Positions 7,949 through 17,380 of a DNA stretch of 64,000 nucleotides are shown piece after piece. The notes under the pieces were generated by a model, which did no database searches, was not told the DNA's origin, and was given only the letters and a program-made list of their open reading frames with translations. The DNA is taken from assembly GCA_013314775.1 (NCBI GenBank), contig JABUFB010000011.1, forward strand, positions 197,144-261,143, written 5' to 3'. The stretch's first letter is position 1; each line of letters starts with the position of its first letter. The translations under genes and the position numbers were made by a program. This DNA is from Armatimonadota bacterium (GTDB lineage Bacteria > Armatimonadota > Zipacnadia > Zipacnadales > JABUFB01).

Positions 7949-8709
7949 TGCACATCGACGTGGTCACGATCTTCCCGGAGTTTTTCGATGCTCCGCTGGC
8001 GTTGAGTATTCCAGGGCGAGCACAGAACGCCGGCATCGTGAGCATACGGGCGCACAACCTGCGCGACTATGCCGATGACGCTCACCGGACCGTGGATGAC
8101 GCGCCGTACGGTGGCGGCCCGGGGATGGTGATGAAGCCCGAGCCGCTCTTCAGGGCCGTCGAGAACCTGAAAGGCAGCGCGGCGGTCCCGGTTGTCTGTT
8201 TCACGCCCCAGGGCGAGACACTGACGCAGCGGGTTGTGGAGCGCCTCTCGAAGCACCCACGGCTCATTCTGCTCTGCGGCCGCTATGAGGGCTTCGACGA
8301 GCGGGTGCGCGAGGCGTTGGTCACGGATGAAGTCTCCCTCGGGGACTTCGTACTCAGCGGCGGAGAGCTGCCGGCCCTGGTGCTCATTGACGCACTCGTC
8401 CGCCTTCTTCCGGGAGCGCTGGGGAATGAGCAGTCGCCCCAGGAGGATTCCTTCTCCTGCGGGCTTTTGGAGCATCCGCATTACACGCGGCCTCCGGAAT
8501 ATCGCGGCATGCGTGTCCCGGATGATCTTCTGAATGGAGATCACGCCCGAGTGGCTCGCTGGAGACGGCGGGAGGCGCTCAGGCGTACCTTGCAGCGACG
8601 GCCCGACGTGCTGGCCACTGCTGATCTAACGAGCGAAGACCACCGATTACTTTCGGAACTGATGACCGAGATGCCCGGGGAGCACACCGGAGCGCCGGAC
8701 GCCGAGTGA
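7948..8709 (+). CDS. trmD: tRNA (guanine37-N1)-methyltransferase TrmD
   Basis: SAM-dependent SPOUT methyltransferase that makes m1G37 in tRNAs reading CUN, CCN and CGG, preventing +1 frameshifts. 253 residues. Conserved segments are [10 protein letters not shown] at the N-terminus, [24 protein letters not shown] (trefoil knot, SAM site) and [15 protein letters not shown]. Starts one base inside the rimM stop. Full length and intact. Confidence 0.97.
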   Translation: MHIDVVTIFPEFFDAPLALSIPGRAQNAGIVSIRAHNLRDYADDAHRTVDDAPYGGGPGMVMKPEPLFRAVENLKGSAAVPVVCFTPQGETLTQRVVERLSKHPRLILLCGRYEGFDERVREALVTDEVSLGDFVLSGGELPALVLIDALVRLLPGALGNEQSPQEDSFSCGLLEHPHYTRPPEYRGMRVPDDLLNGDHARVARWRRREALRRTLQRRPDVLATADLTSEDHRLLSELMTEMPGEHTGAPDAE

Positions 8710-8719
8710 GGGAGTCAAG

Positions 8720-9214
8720 ATGCAGGAGATACTCAACAGCGTAACTCAGAAGTACATGAAGAAGCGGGTCCCCGAGTTCAACATCGGCGACACCGTCCGC
8801 GTGATGGTGAAGGTCCGTGAGGGCGATTCCGACGAGAAGACACGCTTGCAGGCATACGAGGGCGTTGTCATCGCCCGGGCCGGCGGGGGCATCAACGAGA
8901 TGTTCACCGTCAGGCGCGTCACCCACGGCGTGGGCATCGAGCGCACCTTCCCGGTGCACTCGCCCAACGTAGATGACATTCTGGTCGTCCGACACGGCCG
9001 GGTCCGCCGCGCCAAGCTGTACTACCTGCGCTCTCGCGTGGGCAAGAAGGCCCGTGTCAAGGAGCAGTCCCGGGACACCGTGCACGCCCGGCAGGAAGCC
9101 GCGCGCGCATTGGCTGACAGGTATGCCGCTGAAGATGCCGCTGAGGCCGCGGCAGCCGCCGCTGCCGAAGCAGCCGCAAAAGCAGCTGAGTCGGCCGAGA
9201 CCGAACAATCCTGA
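8720..9214 (+). CDS. rplS: 50S ribosomal protein L19
   Basis: Large-subunit protein at the 30S-50S interface. 164 residues, the first ~115 matching the family ([34 protein letters not shown]). The last ~50 residues are an extension dominated by Ala and Glu that normal L19 (about 115 residues) lacks. The tail is probably unstructured or helical and surface exposed; its role is unknown. ATG 8720 is preceded by GAGGGAG. Confidence 0.97.
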   Translation: MQEILNSVTQKYMKKRVPEFNIGDTVRVMVKVREGDSDEKTRLQAYEGVVIARAGGGINEMFTVRRVTHGVGIERTFPVHSPNVDDILVVRHGRVRRAKLYYLRSRVGKKARVKEQSRDTVHARQEAARALADRYAAEDAAEAAAAAAAEAAAKAAESAETEQS

Positions 9215-9252
9215 CGCCGATCTGACGCCGGCCCGGACCGAAGGGACACTGC

Positions 9253-9930
9253 ATGAATGTCTATGCGTTCGAGAACACGTGGCACGTAATCGCCCTTATC
9301 GGCGGCCTGGTGCTGGCCCGCGCGGCAGTGTCGCACCTGGAGTCGATGCGGTCTCACCGTGCCGCGATTCTGGAGTTTATCGACTCGGCGCTAATTGCGG
9401 TCCTGCTTGTCTTCTGCATTCTGCGGCCCTTCGTGATCCAGGCGTTCTTCATTCCCAGCGGCTCCATGGAGAACACGCTGCAAGAGAACGATCGGATACT
9501 CGTCAACAAGTTCATCTACTACTTCCGCGAGCCCCGGGTGGGCGACATCGTGGTTTTCGACGCCCCGCCTCAAGCCTCGGATGTGAAGCGGGACTTCATC
9601 AAGCGAGTCGTGGGCGTTCCGGGCGATCGGATTGCGGTGAAGAACCACAAACTGTACCGCAACGGGAAGCCGGTAGATGAGCCGTTCATCAAGGAGCCGC
9701 CCTTGTATGTGTGGCCCCCCGGCGCCGAAGAGGGCGCCGAGGTGGTTGTCCCTGAGGGGCACGTCCTGGTTTTCGGCGACAATCGCAATGACTCCAACGA
9801 CGGGCACCGCTGGGAGATCATGCGCCCGGACGGTACCTGGGAGCCGGCCCCATTCCTGCCCCGGCCCAATGTGCTGGGCAAGGCGATGCTGATCTTCTGG
9901 CCGCCCCACCGCGTGGGTCTGCTGGACTGA
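9253..9930 (+). CDS. lepB: Signal peptidase I
   Basis: Membrane serine peptidase that removes signal peptides from exported proteins. 225 residues. Two N-terminal hydrophobic segments (about 11-26 and 43-62) precede the catalytic domain. The nucleophile Ser71 is in PSGSMENTL and the general base Lys117 in IKRVVGVPGD; box E (GDNRNDSNDGHRW) is present. ATG 9253 has AAGGGA upstream. It closes the translation block. The insertion between residues ~150 and 170 is modest. Intact. Confidence 0.95.
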   Translation: MNVYAFENTWHVIALIGGLVLARAAVSHLESMRSHRAAILEFIDSALIAVLLVFCILRPFVIQAFFIPSGSMENTLQENDRILVNKFIYYFREPRVGDIVVFDAPPQASDVKRDFIKRVVGVPGDRIAVKNHKLYRNGKPVDEPFIKEPPLYVWPPGAEEGAEVVVPEGHVLVFGDNRNDSNDGHRWEIMRPDGTWEPAPFLPRPNVLGKAMLIFWPPHRVGLLD

Positions 9931-10041
9931 TGCTGTTGGGCGAACTATGAGTGTTGTGTGCGGGCGATCCGGTTGCGGGTCGCCCTGCGTTTTCTGATGG
10001 GCCGGAATCCGGACTGGGACCGGCCAAGGATGAGGTGCGGC

Positions 10042-10806
10042 GTGCAGGAGAGGAACCTGGAGGGCATCACCGCGCTCGTAACGGGTGGGGCAAAACGCAT
10101 AGGCCGCGCCATCGCCCTCAAGCTGGCCGATCATGGCGCCAACGTGATCGTGCATTACAATGTTTCGGAGCAGGAAGCCGGCCACACCTGCCAGGAGATC
10201 TTGCGACGCGGTTCGCAAGCTTGGCCCCTGCAGGCGGATCTGTCGCAACCTGACGTCTGCCGGGACCTGGCGACAAGGGCAGCCGGCATCGCACAGCCCG
10301 TTCAGATTCTGGTCAACAACGCATCGGTCTTCACCCCCGGACGGCTCGCCGATTTGTCGCCCGAGGAGTTTGACCGCAACATGCATGTTCACGCACTGGC
10401 GCCCCTGGTCCTTACACGGTGGCTTGCCGAGAACCTGCCCGACGATGCCGAGGGTAGAGTGGTGAATCTCCTCGACGCCTACATCGGGACCTATCAATTC
10501 CAGCACGCAGCGTACAACTTGAGCAAGCGGGTGCTCCTGGACCTGACTCGGATGATGGCGGTGGAGTTCGCCCCTCGATTGACGGTGAACGCGGTGGCTC
10601 CTGGGGTCACGCTACCAGGACAGGATGGCACCGGCACGGGGGAGAGAGCTCTGGTCGAGGGCAGTCCGCTCCGCGCAGGCGCGAAACCCGGGGATATTTC
10701 GGATGCCGTGCTGTATCTCATCAATGCCCGGTTGGTGACCGGCCAGGTCCTTTATGTCGACGGAGGCGGTCATCTCGTCGGCGGGACCTGGGCGGACCAG
10801 GCATGA
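10042..10806 (+). CDS. Short-chain dehydrogenase, pteridine reductase-like
   Basis: NADPH-dependent SDR of about 254 residues. It has a TGGAKRIGRA dinucleotide loop, the NNAS motif, an active-site YNLSK, and an Asp in LLDAYIG at the position normally held by the catalytic Ser. The Asp-Tyr-Lys arrangement with the TGG-x-KRIG loop is the pattern of pteridine reductases and FolM-type dihydromonapterin reductases, suggesting a role in reducing pterin cofactors. The start is unsure: GTG 10042 has GAGG about six bases upstream, and ATG 10030 is the alternative. Substrate assignment is inference. Confidence 0.75.
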   Translation: MQERNLEGITALVTGGAKRIGRAIALKLADHGANVIVHYNVSEQEAGHTCQEILRRGSQAWPLQADLSQPDVCRDLATRAAGIAQPVQILVNNASVFTPGRLADLSPEEFDRNMHVHALAPLVLTRWLAENLPDDAEGRVVNLLDAYIGTYQFQHAAYNLSKRVLLDLTRMMAVEFAPRLTVNAVAPGVTLPGQDGTGTGERALVEGSPLRAGAKPGDISDAVLYLINARLVTGQVLYVDGGGHLVGGTWADQA

Positions 10807-10822
10807 CGCGCGAGGGGGGTAC

Positions 10823-11980
10823 ATGGACCAAGCCCTGGATCTCGCGCTCTGCGCCCTGGTCGTCATCGGTCACTTGGTTCTACTTGGCACCGTCAGCAAT
10901 CGGTGGCTGCTTCGGATACGCGACCAGTTACTCAAGCCCACGATCTTCGTGGCCCACACGCTGGCGTGGCTTGCGCTTCCCTGGGTCTGCATTTCTGCGA
11001 TCGGATGGCGCGACCTGGACCAGGCACTGCTGTTCCAGTTGGAGGGCCGCTCGCCGCTCTGGGCCATTTGGGTCTGGATAGCGGTCCTGGCGCCGGTTGT
11101 GGGGCTGGTGCTACAGTCGATCCCGGAGCCGCGCGACTGGCTGTACACCCGTCTCCTGAGATCGGAAAGCCGCATTACGCCCATCGACCGAGCCGCATTG
11201 CGCACCTGGAAAGCCCGCGCTATCGCCCGTTGGGACATGGCGCGTGTTGAGACGGTCAACCTGGAGCTGGCTCTGCCCCACCTCCCGTGGGCATTCGATG
11301 GCTTCCGGATCGCACATCTGTCCGACCTGCACTATGATGCGGAGCTGTCCCAGGTCATACTGCAGGTGGCTCTCGAGCAGGTCCGGCAGGCGAGGCCCAA
11401 CTTGATCGTGCTCACCGGGGACTCGGTGGTGACGACGGAAGCCATCGACGACTGCGCGCAGTATGTGGCGCTGCTGCGGCAGATCGCGCCGGTTGTGGCG
11501 GTCCTGGGCAACCATGACGAATGGGCCGACGCGGGAGCGCTCACGTCGGCATTCCAGAAACAGGGCGTGACTGTACTTCGCGACCGCGGGCTGCGTCTCG
11601 AGCGTGGCGGGAGCTCGATCTGGCTTGCGGGCGCCGGGGACTTCTGGTCGCCCGGCCAGCATCTCCCGACGGCCTTCGTGGGCAGGCGCGAGGGCGAATT
11701 CTGCATCCTGTTAGCCCATAACCCTGACCATATCACCGAGGCCGCCCGCGCAGGAGTGGACCTGCAGTTGTCGGGGCATACTCATGGTGGACAGATCGCG
11801 ATCCCTGTGGTCGGGCCATTGGTTGCGCCATCGCGACACGGCAGGCTGTACAGCCGCGGGCTGCACCTGCGAAACGAAACGCTGCTCTACGTGAATCGCG
11901 GGCTGGCGACCCATCCGCCGGTCCGCATCGGCAGCATGCCCGAAGTCACCATCATCACCCTGCGGCCCATTTCGGACTGA
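10823..11980 (+). CDS. Membrane-anchored calcineurin-like metallophosphoesterase
   Basis: 385-residue protein. Residues 1 to ~110 hold about three hydrophobic segments. The rest is a metallophosphoesterase fold with DLHYD, LTGDSV, GNHDEW, HNPD and GHTHGG, which supply the dinuclear metal ligands. Proteins with this layout (YaeI/YkuE type) hydrolyse phosphodiesters or pyrophosphates of lipids at the membrane, but the substrate cannot be inferred here. ATG 10823 is preceded by GAGGGGGG; the upstream open frame is discarded. The gene overlaps nothing and follows the SDR by 16 bases, so an operon is likely. Confidence 0.85.
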   Translation: MDQALDLALCALVVIGHLVLLGTVSNRWLLRIRDQLLKPTIFVAHTLAWLALPWVCISAIGWRDLDQALLFQLEGRSPLWAIWVWIAVLAPVVGLVLQSIPEPRDWLYTRLLRSESRITPIDRAALRTWKARAIARWDMARVETVNLELALPHLPWAFDGFRIAHLSDLHYDAELSQVILQVALEQVRQARPNLIVLTGDSVVTTEAIDDCAQYVALLRQIAPVVAVLGNHDEWADAGALTSAFQKQGVTVLRDRGLRLERGGSSIWLAGAGDFWSPGQHLPTAFVGRREGEFCILLAHNPDHITEAARAGVDLQLSGHTHGGQIAIPVVGPLVAPSRHGRLYSRGLHLRNETLLYVNRGLATHPPVRIGSMPEVTIITLRPISD

Positions 11981-11995
11981 GGCTGTCAAGCAACA

Positions 11996-12487
11996 ATGCC
12001 GAAGCACAAGGACGGGAAACAATCGGATGGCGTCGTCGCGAGCAATCGCAGAGCATTCCACGACTATTTCGTGGATGACCGCTACGAGGCCGGGCTGGTT
12101 CTTGAGGGCTGCGAGGTCAAATCCCTGCGCGCTCACCATGTGAGCATCCAGGAGGCCTACGCGACGGTTGCCAATGGCGAGGTCTGGGTCCACGGGATGC
12201 GAATCTCGCCGTACGCGCCTGCCCGCGACAATCCGGAGCCGACACGAGACCGCAAGCTGTTGCTCAAGCGGCAGGAGATCCGCAAGCTCGAGCGTGCAGT
12301 GCGGGAGAAGGGCTACACCCTCATCCCACTGAAGATATACTTCAATGCCCGCGGGCTGGCGAAGCTCCAACTCGGACTGTGCCGAGGCAAGCGGCAGTAC
12401 GACAAGCGCGAAGCCATCGCTGAGAGAGAGTTCAAGGTGCGGACGGAACGCGCACTGTCCGAGCGGGAGCGGGGACGGTCGCGTTGA
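11996..12487 (+). CDS. smpB: SsrA-binding protein SmpB
   Basis: Binds tmRNA and mimics the codon-anticodon part of tRNA during rescue of stalled ribosomes. 163 residues with an OB-fold core (NRRAFHDYFVDDRYEAGLVL, GCEVKSLR, YTLIPLKIYF) and a basic C-terminal tail needed in the decoding centre. Full length. It lies in a plus-strand run between the phosphoesterase and a response regulator. No tmRNA gene was seen in the window. Confidence 0.96.
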   Translation: MPKHKDGKQSDGVVASNRRAFHDYFVDDRYEAGLVLEGCEVKSLRAHHVSIQEAYATVANGEVWVHGMRISPYAPARDNPEPTRDRKLLLKRQEIRKLERAVREKGYTLIPLKIYFNARGLAKLQLGLCRGKRQYDKREAIAEREFKVRTERALSERERGRSR

Positions 12488-12517
12488 TTCGCTGCCATTC
12501 TGAAGGGACTACGGAAT

Positions 12518-12901
12518 ATGCCCCGCGTGCTCATTGCCGACGACGACCCCGGTGTGTGTGAGGCCATCCGGGCGCAGCTTGCGCTTGCAGACATCGATGC
12601 CGAGATCGCGCGCGACGGTCGCCAGACTCTCACAATGCTCTGCGAGCGAACCGTCGCGCGGAGGCCGTATGACGTGCTCATTCTCGACCTGGTCATGCCG
12701 GACATCGACGGCTGGCAGGTGCTCAAGGCCGTGAAGAACAACCCCCTGTGGTCATCGATGAAGGTGATCGTGGTGAGTGGCTACGCGGACTCGACCGAGG
12801 ACCTGATGAAGATCATCGAGTATGATGGCGTGTACGTGGAAAAGCGCGCGGGCTTCGCCGAAGACGTGACCCAGGTTGTGGAGCGCGTGCTCGAGGACTG
12901 A
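12518..12901 (+). CDS. Stand-alone response regulator (receiver domain only)
   Basis: 127-residue CheY-like receiver. The acidic pocket is in LIADDDPG (Asp8-10), the phospho-acceptor is Asp57 (LILDLVMPD), the switch residue is in VVSGY and the conserved Lys in YVEKRAG. There is no output domain and no histidine kinase nearby, so its partner is unknown. It could work through protein-protein contacts in signalling or motility. ATG 12518 has AAGGGA upstream. It converges with the next gene at 12901/12994. Confidence 0.9.
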   Translation: MPRVLIADDDPGVCEAIRAQLALADIDAEIARDGRQTLTMLCERTVARRPYDVLILDLVMPDIDGWQVLKAVKNNPLWSSMKVIVVSGYADSTEDLMKIIEYDGVYVEKRAGFAEDVTQVVERVLED

Positions 12902-12993
12902 TGGCCGGCCGCCCCGTCGCGGGGAAGCTAATCTCCTGCCCCGGGTACACCCATGCGACAGCCCACAGGGCGTTCGCATGTCTTCATAAGCGC

Positions 12994-13488
12994 CTACCCC
13001 CGCTGCTTTGCCTGCTCAATGCGCTCGAGGATGCCGGTGGTGGAGATGCCTTCCACCGGGGGGATCAGCGCAATCTCGATGCCGTGACTTTCGGCCATGC
13101 GTCGCTCGTCCTGGTCCAGCGTGTCGAGGGTGTAGTCGCCGCCTTTTGCCCAGACGGTGGGGCGCAGTTCGTCCAGCAGGCCAACGACGCGCTTCTCGTC
13201 GAACAGGACAATCCAGGACACACTTGCCAGCCCGGACATGGTTAGCGCGCGCTCCTGCTCGTTCATGATGGGGCGCGTGGGGCCCTTGAGGCTGCGCACG
13301 GAAGCGTCGGAATTGAGCGCGAGCACCAGCATGTCGCCCAGTTCCCGGGCCTGCGCGAGATAGACCACGTGGCCGGGATGCAGGAGATCGAAGCAGCCGT
13401 TGGTGAAGACCACGCGCTCACCCCGGGCTTTGGCCTCCTCAATGATCCTGCGAACTTCATCCCTGCTACGCAGCTTCGACACATCCAT
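12994..13488 (-). CDS. D-glycero-beta-D-manno-heptose 1-phosphate adenylyltransferase (HldE C-terminal-type, kinase domain absent)
   Basis: Transfers AMP from ATP to heptose 1-phosphate, giving ADP-heptose for LPS core, S-layer or other glycans. 164 residues, cytidylyltransferase-like fold: TNGCFDLLHPGH (nucleotidyl-transfer HxGH), then NSDASVRSLKGPTRP, then the C-terminal ISTTGILERI. ATG 13488 has GGAGG upstream; the longer frame to 13680 is non-homologous. In E. coli this domain is fused to a heptose kinase (HldE). Here it is separate and no kinase is nearby. Related glycerol-3-phosphate-type cytidylyltransferases are a less likely alternative. Confidence 0.88.
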   Translation of the reverse strand: MDVSKLRSRDEVRRIIEEAKARGERVVFTNGCFDLLHPGHVVYLAQARELGDMLVLALNSDASVRSLKGPTRPIMNEQERALTMSGLASVSWIVLFDEKRVVGLLDELRPTVWAKGGDYTLDTLDQDERRMAESHGIEIALIPPVEGISTTGILERIEQAKQRG

Positions 13489-13544
13489 CGGCGGTCCTCC
13501 ACGAGATCGGCAGGTGTGACTGCCGGGGCGTTTTGCTGTCGGGC

Positions 13545-13574
13545 TTGACCAGACGTGCCCGAAACCTGCACAAT
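13545..13574 (+). promoter_or_regulatory. Possible promoter of the 13723 gene
   Basis: TTGACC (13545-13550) and CACAAT (13569-13574) with an 18-base spacer, within the 234-base divergent gap before 13723. The -10 match is weak. Confidence 0.3.
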
Positions 13575-13722
13575 AGGCGAAGTTTCCCGGGTACGGTTCC
13601 GCGTGATGGCGCGTGGCAGCTCGGCGCCTCTTTTCGCGTAAGCACGCAGGCCTTCCCGGAGCATCGACTGCGGCTTCCATTCTACCGTCGCCGAGACGAC
13701 GCGTCCAGCGTACCCCTCTCGC

Positions 13723-15651
13723 ATGATGTCAGATACCACACACGAAGGTCAGCGGATCACCGTCCGTGCCCTGATTCTCGGGCTCGTCACGGTAGTCGGT
13801 TTCACCGTCGCCGGCTGCTTCTCGGTGCTGTTGCGGTACGAAATCATCGGCACCGGCTATCTGCCCCGGGGCGCGCTGGCGCTGCTGATGGTCTTCGTGA
13901 TTCTCAATGGTCTCGTCGGTCTGGTGTCGCGCCGCCTGAAACTCAGCCGCAACGAGATGCTTCTGATCTTCATCATGCTCCTTGCGATGGCGGCAATTCC
14001 CGGCCAGGAGTACGCTCAGCATTTCTACCTCAATATCCTCGGGATTGTCTACTACACCACCCCTGATATCGCGAAGCCCGAGATCTATCTTGACGATCTG
14101 AACCCCGCGCTGGTGCCCAGCGTGGACCGGGAGTCGCCGGAGATCAACTGGGCATTCGAAGGCGTGCCGCCCGGAAGCTCGGTTCCGTACAGAGCGTGGC
14201 TCCGCCCGCTACTGGTCTGGACCCCCTATTTCTTTGCGCTCTACTGGATGCTGCTGTGCGGTGCAGCAATTCTCGCTGCCCGCTGGGAGGACCACGAAAA
14301 GCTGCTCTACCCCCTGATGCAGGTGCCGAACGAGATGACGGAGTCGGGCAAGGGGTTCGTCAGTTCCCTGATGCGCGACAAGATGATGTGGATCTGCTTC
14401 GCAATCTGCTGTGTGCTGTACATCATCAAGGGACTGCACAGCTACTTCCCGACGATCCCTGACATAAACCTGCAGCAGACCACCCAGCGTCTCGTAGCCG
14501 GCGGGCCCGGCGTGGTATTCAACAATGTGGCGCTGCACATCTATCCTGAGATGATCGGCATCGCCTACCTGCTCACCAGCGAGGTGGGCTTCAGCCTCTG
14601 GTTCTTCTACATCTTCCGGCTGATCCAGGCGTTCTTCCGCAATCTCATCGGAATCCAGACCAACCATTACCCGTTCTTCGAGTACCAGACGGCAGGCGGT
14701 TATATCGTCCTGGCGCTGGCATTGCTGTGGTCGGCGCGCAGGCACATCGCCCACGTCTTCGGAGTCGCCTTCGGCCTGCGCCGAGAGCGCGAGGAGGACC
14801 GCGGACAGCCGTACCGGCTGGCGGCCATCGGCTTCGTGGTCTCTTTCGCGGTCATCCTGCTGTGGGCCCAACAGATCGGCATGTCCATGCTCTGGGCGGT
14901 GGTCCTGTTCGCTCTCATTCCACTCATCGGCATGGTGGTGGCCCGGGTTATCTGCGAGGCTGGAATGTTTATCTACTCCAGCCCGTTCCGGCTCAATGAG
15001 ATGATATTCCGGGTCGCCGGTTCCCAGCGGATCGGCGCCGAGAACATCACCCTCATGACTGCCGCCAGTTGGGTGCAAGTGCGCAGCACCGCAACCCAGT
15101 TCATGCCCCAGGCCTTCCAGGGGCTGAAGCTGAGCTCTCTCGCGAACATGGACCGCGGCAAGATGCTGTTGATCATGGGACTGGCCGTGGCCGTCGCGAT
15201 CCTCACTTCACACGTCGTCTGCCCCTACGTCATCTACACGTGGAGCGTTCCGAAGCTCGGCTGGTGGCCCAGCGGCAGCTCACTGGGCACTACCAAGAAC
15301 CTGGTATCCTTCATCCTCAACCCTTCCGAGATGCGTATCGGCGATTGGGCGTCCATGGCCGGCGGCGGGCTGACTACCGTCTTCCTGGTGTTCATGCGCC
15401 AGCGGTTCCTCTGGTGGCCCTTCCATCCCGCCGGCTTTATCGCCTGGCTTGGCTGGCCTGTGGAACGTTACTGGATGTCGATCCTGCTTGGCTGGCTGAC
15501 GAAAACGGTGGTCCTGCGCTTCTTCGGTTTCAAAGCTTTCGCCTCTTTGAGGCCGGCGGCGTTCGGTTTCATCCTGGGCATCTGCTTCATCCTGACCTTC
15601 TGGCTGGTCTTCCACTTCTTCATCGAAGGCCCGCCGTTGCTAATCGAGTAA
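13723..15651 (+). CDS. Large multispanning membrane protein, DUF6785/oligopeptide-transporter-like
   Basis: 642 residues with about 14 predicted hydrophobic helices spread over the whole length and short polar loops, as in a secondary transporter. It resembles the poorly characterised OPT-like family annotated as DUF6784/DUF6785 in environmental bacteria; that call is from memory of such sequences. Two adjacent ATG codons (13723, 13726) start the frame, but no ribosome site is visible just before them. The neighbour is an MFS-like protein 73 bases downstream, so they may serve one uptake function. Substrate is unknown. Confidence 0.65.
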   Translation: MMSDTTHEGQRITVRALILGLVTVVGFTVAGCFSVLLRYEIIGTGYLPRGALALLMVFVILNGLVGLVSRRLKLSRNEMLLIFIMLLAMAAIPGQEYAQHFYLNILGIVYYTTPDIAKPEIYLDDLNPALVPSVDRESPEINWAFEGVPPGSSVPYRAWLRPLLVWTPYFFALYWMLLCGAAILAARWEDHEKLLYPLMQVPNEMTESGKGFVSSLMRDKMMWICFAICCVLYIIKGLHSYFPTIPDINLQQTTQRLVAGGPGVVFNNVALHIYPEMIGIAYLLTSEVGFSLWFFYIFRLIQAFFRNLIGIQTNHYPFFEYQTAGGYIVLALALLWSARRHIAHVFGVAFGLRREREEDRGQPYRLAAIGFVVSFAVILLWAQQIGMSMLWAVVLFALIPLIGMVVARVICEAGMFIYSSPFRLNEMIFRVAGSQRIGAENITLMTAASWVQVRSTATQFMPQAFQGLKLSSLANMDRGKMLLIMGLAVAVAILTSHVVCPYVIYTWSVPKLGWWPSGSSLGTTKNLVSFILNPSEMRIGDWASMAGGGLTTVFLVFMRQRFLWWPFHPAGFIAWLGWPVERYWMSILLGWLTKTVVLRFFGFKAFASLRPAAFGFILGICFILTFWLVFHFFIEGPPLLIE

Positions 15652-15724
15652 CCGCGGTGGCGTAGGTCTCCTGGCGCCACTGGCCATTCGGCAATGCGGG
15701 ACGACGGGAAGATGAGTAAGACCC

Positions 15725-17260
15725 GTGCCTAACCAGATCGAGCAACAACATCCCCGACCCCTGGTGGATGACGGCGACGAACGAGTGAGCATTTGCGACG
15801 TCGAACGCCGGGCAGGGATGAACTGGATTACATGGGACGGCATTCTTGCCAGTCTCTACGTCTCCCTCACCGGCGGCGTATTCCTCACCGGCTTCGCTCT
15901 TCTCGTGGGCGCAAGCGAAGTGGCTATTGGCGTCCTGTCCGGCCTCCCCAGACTGTCCCAGCTCATGCAGCCCTTGGGCGCGTATTTCGTGGAACGCCTC
16001 CACATGCGCAAGCGCATCAGCGTCTGGGTGTTCGGCCCGGCACGAATGCTGTGGTTGCTGGTGATCCTCCTGCCTCTCATGGGCTACCACGGCGGCCCGT
16101 CACGCGTGGCGATGATCGTCCTCTTTGTGGTAGCAATCGGCTCTGCGCTCTTGTCAGGCTTCGCGGCGTGCAGTTGGCTGGCGTGGATGGCCGACCTCAT
16201 CCCCGAGCCTGTGCGCGGCAGTTTTTTCGGCCGCCGCACAATGCTCGCCGGGGCCATCGGCGCGGTGGTCTGCTACCTGGCCGGGCGGTACATCGACGCC
16301 TGGAAGGAGGCCCACGGAGATCAGGACGCCCTGGGCTTCCTGATTCTCTTCGGGGTCGCCGCAGTTCTCGGGCTCGCCAGCTGGTACACTTTGATACGCT
16401 GTCCGGAACCGGAGATCGATGAAGAGCCCGAGGAAGAAGCGCGGCCTTTCATGCAAACCCTCGTGGATGCGTGGGGGAACGCCAACTTCCGGCAGCTTGT
16501 GTACTCCATCGCCACCCTCACTTTCGGTGTCTGGGTGGCAGGCCCTTTTTTCAGCGTATACATGATCGAAAACCTGAAGCTGCCCTACTCGCTCATGAAC
16601 ATCCTGGGCGCATTCAGTTCGGTGGGCAGCCTGATGATGGTACGCTTCTGGGGGGCGTTGAGCGATCATTTCGGTAATCGTCCCGTGATGCTCACCTGTA
16701 TGCTGGGCGTCGCAATAGTCCCGCTCCTTTGGCTGCCGTGCGCGACGGGGACCTGGTGGCCGCTGATCATCGCACATTTCGCCGGCGGGGCAACGTGGTC
16801 GGGTATCTACCTGGCCCAGATGAACCTGGTCTTCAAACTCACCCCGCATTACCACAAGGCAGTCTATATCGGGATTTTCTACGCGCTGACCAATCTGCCG
16901 TCCCTCCTCTCCCCCATCCTGGGCGGCTACTTCCTTGAGCTCACCGAAGACATGTCGATCCAGATTGGGTCCTGGACGTTCATCAATCACCATTTCGTCT
17001 TCCTGGCGTCCAGCCTGATCCGGTTCATGGCGGTGCCGCTGTTCCACAGGGTCAAGGAGCCCCGAGCGAAGAAAGTGACCCATATGATGCGGGTCCTCAG
17101 CCACATTCGCAGCATGAACCCGGCCATCGGCCTGCATTACACTGTGGTGTTCATGGGCGCCGCATCGTCCGGCACGCGCAAGGCGGCGAAGGCCGTCCGG
17201 CGCACAGCGGACCGGTTGATCCACGGCACAGGGGAGCCTCCGGAAGGCGCCGATACGTGA
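15725..17260 (+). CDS. Major facilitator superfamily transporter
   Basis: 511 residues with about 12 hydrophobic segments, a ~45-residue polar N-terminus (IEQQHPRPLVDDGDE...) and a charged C-terminal tail. A central acidic loop (CPEPEIDEEPEEEARPF) separates the two six-helix halves. The NRPVMLTCMLG and SYP/LSPILGG-like segments fit MFS topology. The start GTG 15725 has only a weak ribosome site; ATG 15818 is an alternative that would remove the polar tail. Substrate is not predictable. It may be co-expressed with the upstream membrane protein. Confidence 0.75.
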   Translation: MPNQIEQQHPRPLVDDGDERVSICDVERRAGMNWITWDGILASLYVSLTGGVFLTGFALLVGASEVAIGVLSGLPRLSQLMQPLGAYFVERLHMRKRISVWVFGPARMLWLLVILLPLMGYHGGPSRVAMIVLFVVAIGSALLSGFAACSWLAWMADLIPEPVRGSFFGRRTMLAGAIGAVVCYLAGRYIDAWKEAHGDQDALGFLILFGVAAVLGLASWYTLIRCPEPEIDEEPEEEARPFMQTLVDAWGNANFRQLVYSIATLTFGVWVAGPFFSVYMIENLKLPYSLMNILGAFSSVGSLMMVRFWGALSDHFGNRPVMLTCMLGVAIVPLLWLPCATGTWWPLIIAHFAGGATWSGIYLAQMNLVFKLTPHYHKAVYIGIFYALTNLPSLLSPILGGYFLELTEDMSIQIGSWTFINHHFVFLASSLIRFMAVPLFHRVKEPRAKKVTHMMRVLSHIRSMNPAIGLHYTVVFMGAASSGTRKAAKAVRRTADRLIHGTGEPPEGADT

Positions 17261-17344
17261 GTTGCCGCACGCGAGCGGTCTGTGGTGGCCATCCGGTGGG
17301 CCCCTCCGAACGGCAACACCCCCAGTTCGGCCGCCCTTCCCTCC

Positions 17345-17374
17345 TTGACCGCCATCACCCCTTGGGCTTATACT
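17345..17374 (+). promoter_or_regulatory. sigma70-type promoter of the T-box/valS transcript
   Basis: TTGACC (17345-17350), an 18-base spacer and TATACT (17369-17374). Expected start near 17381, immediately before the T-box structure. Confidence 0.8.
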
Positions 17375-17380
17375 CGCCCC

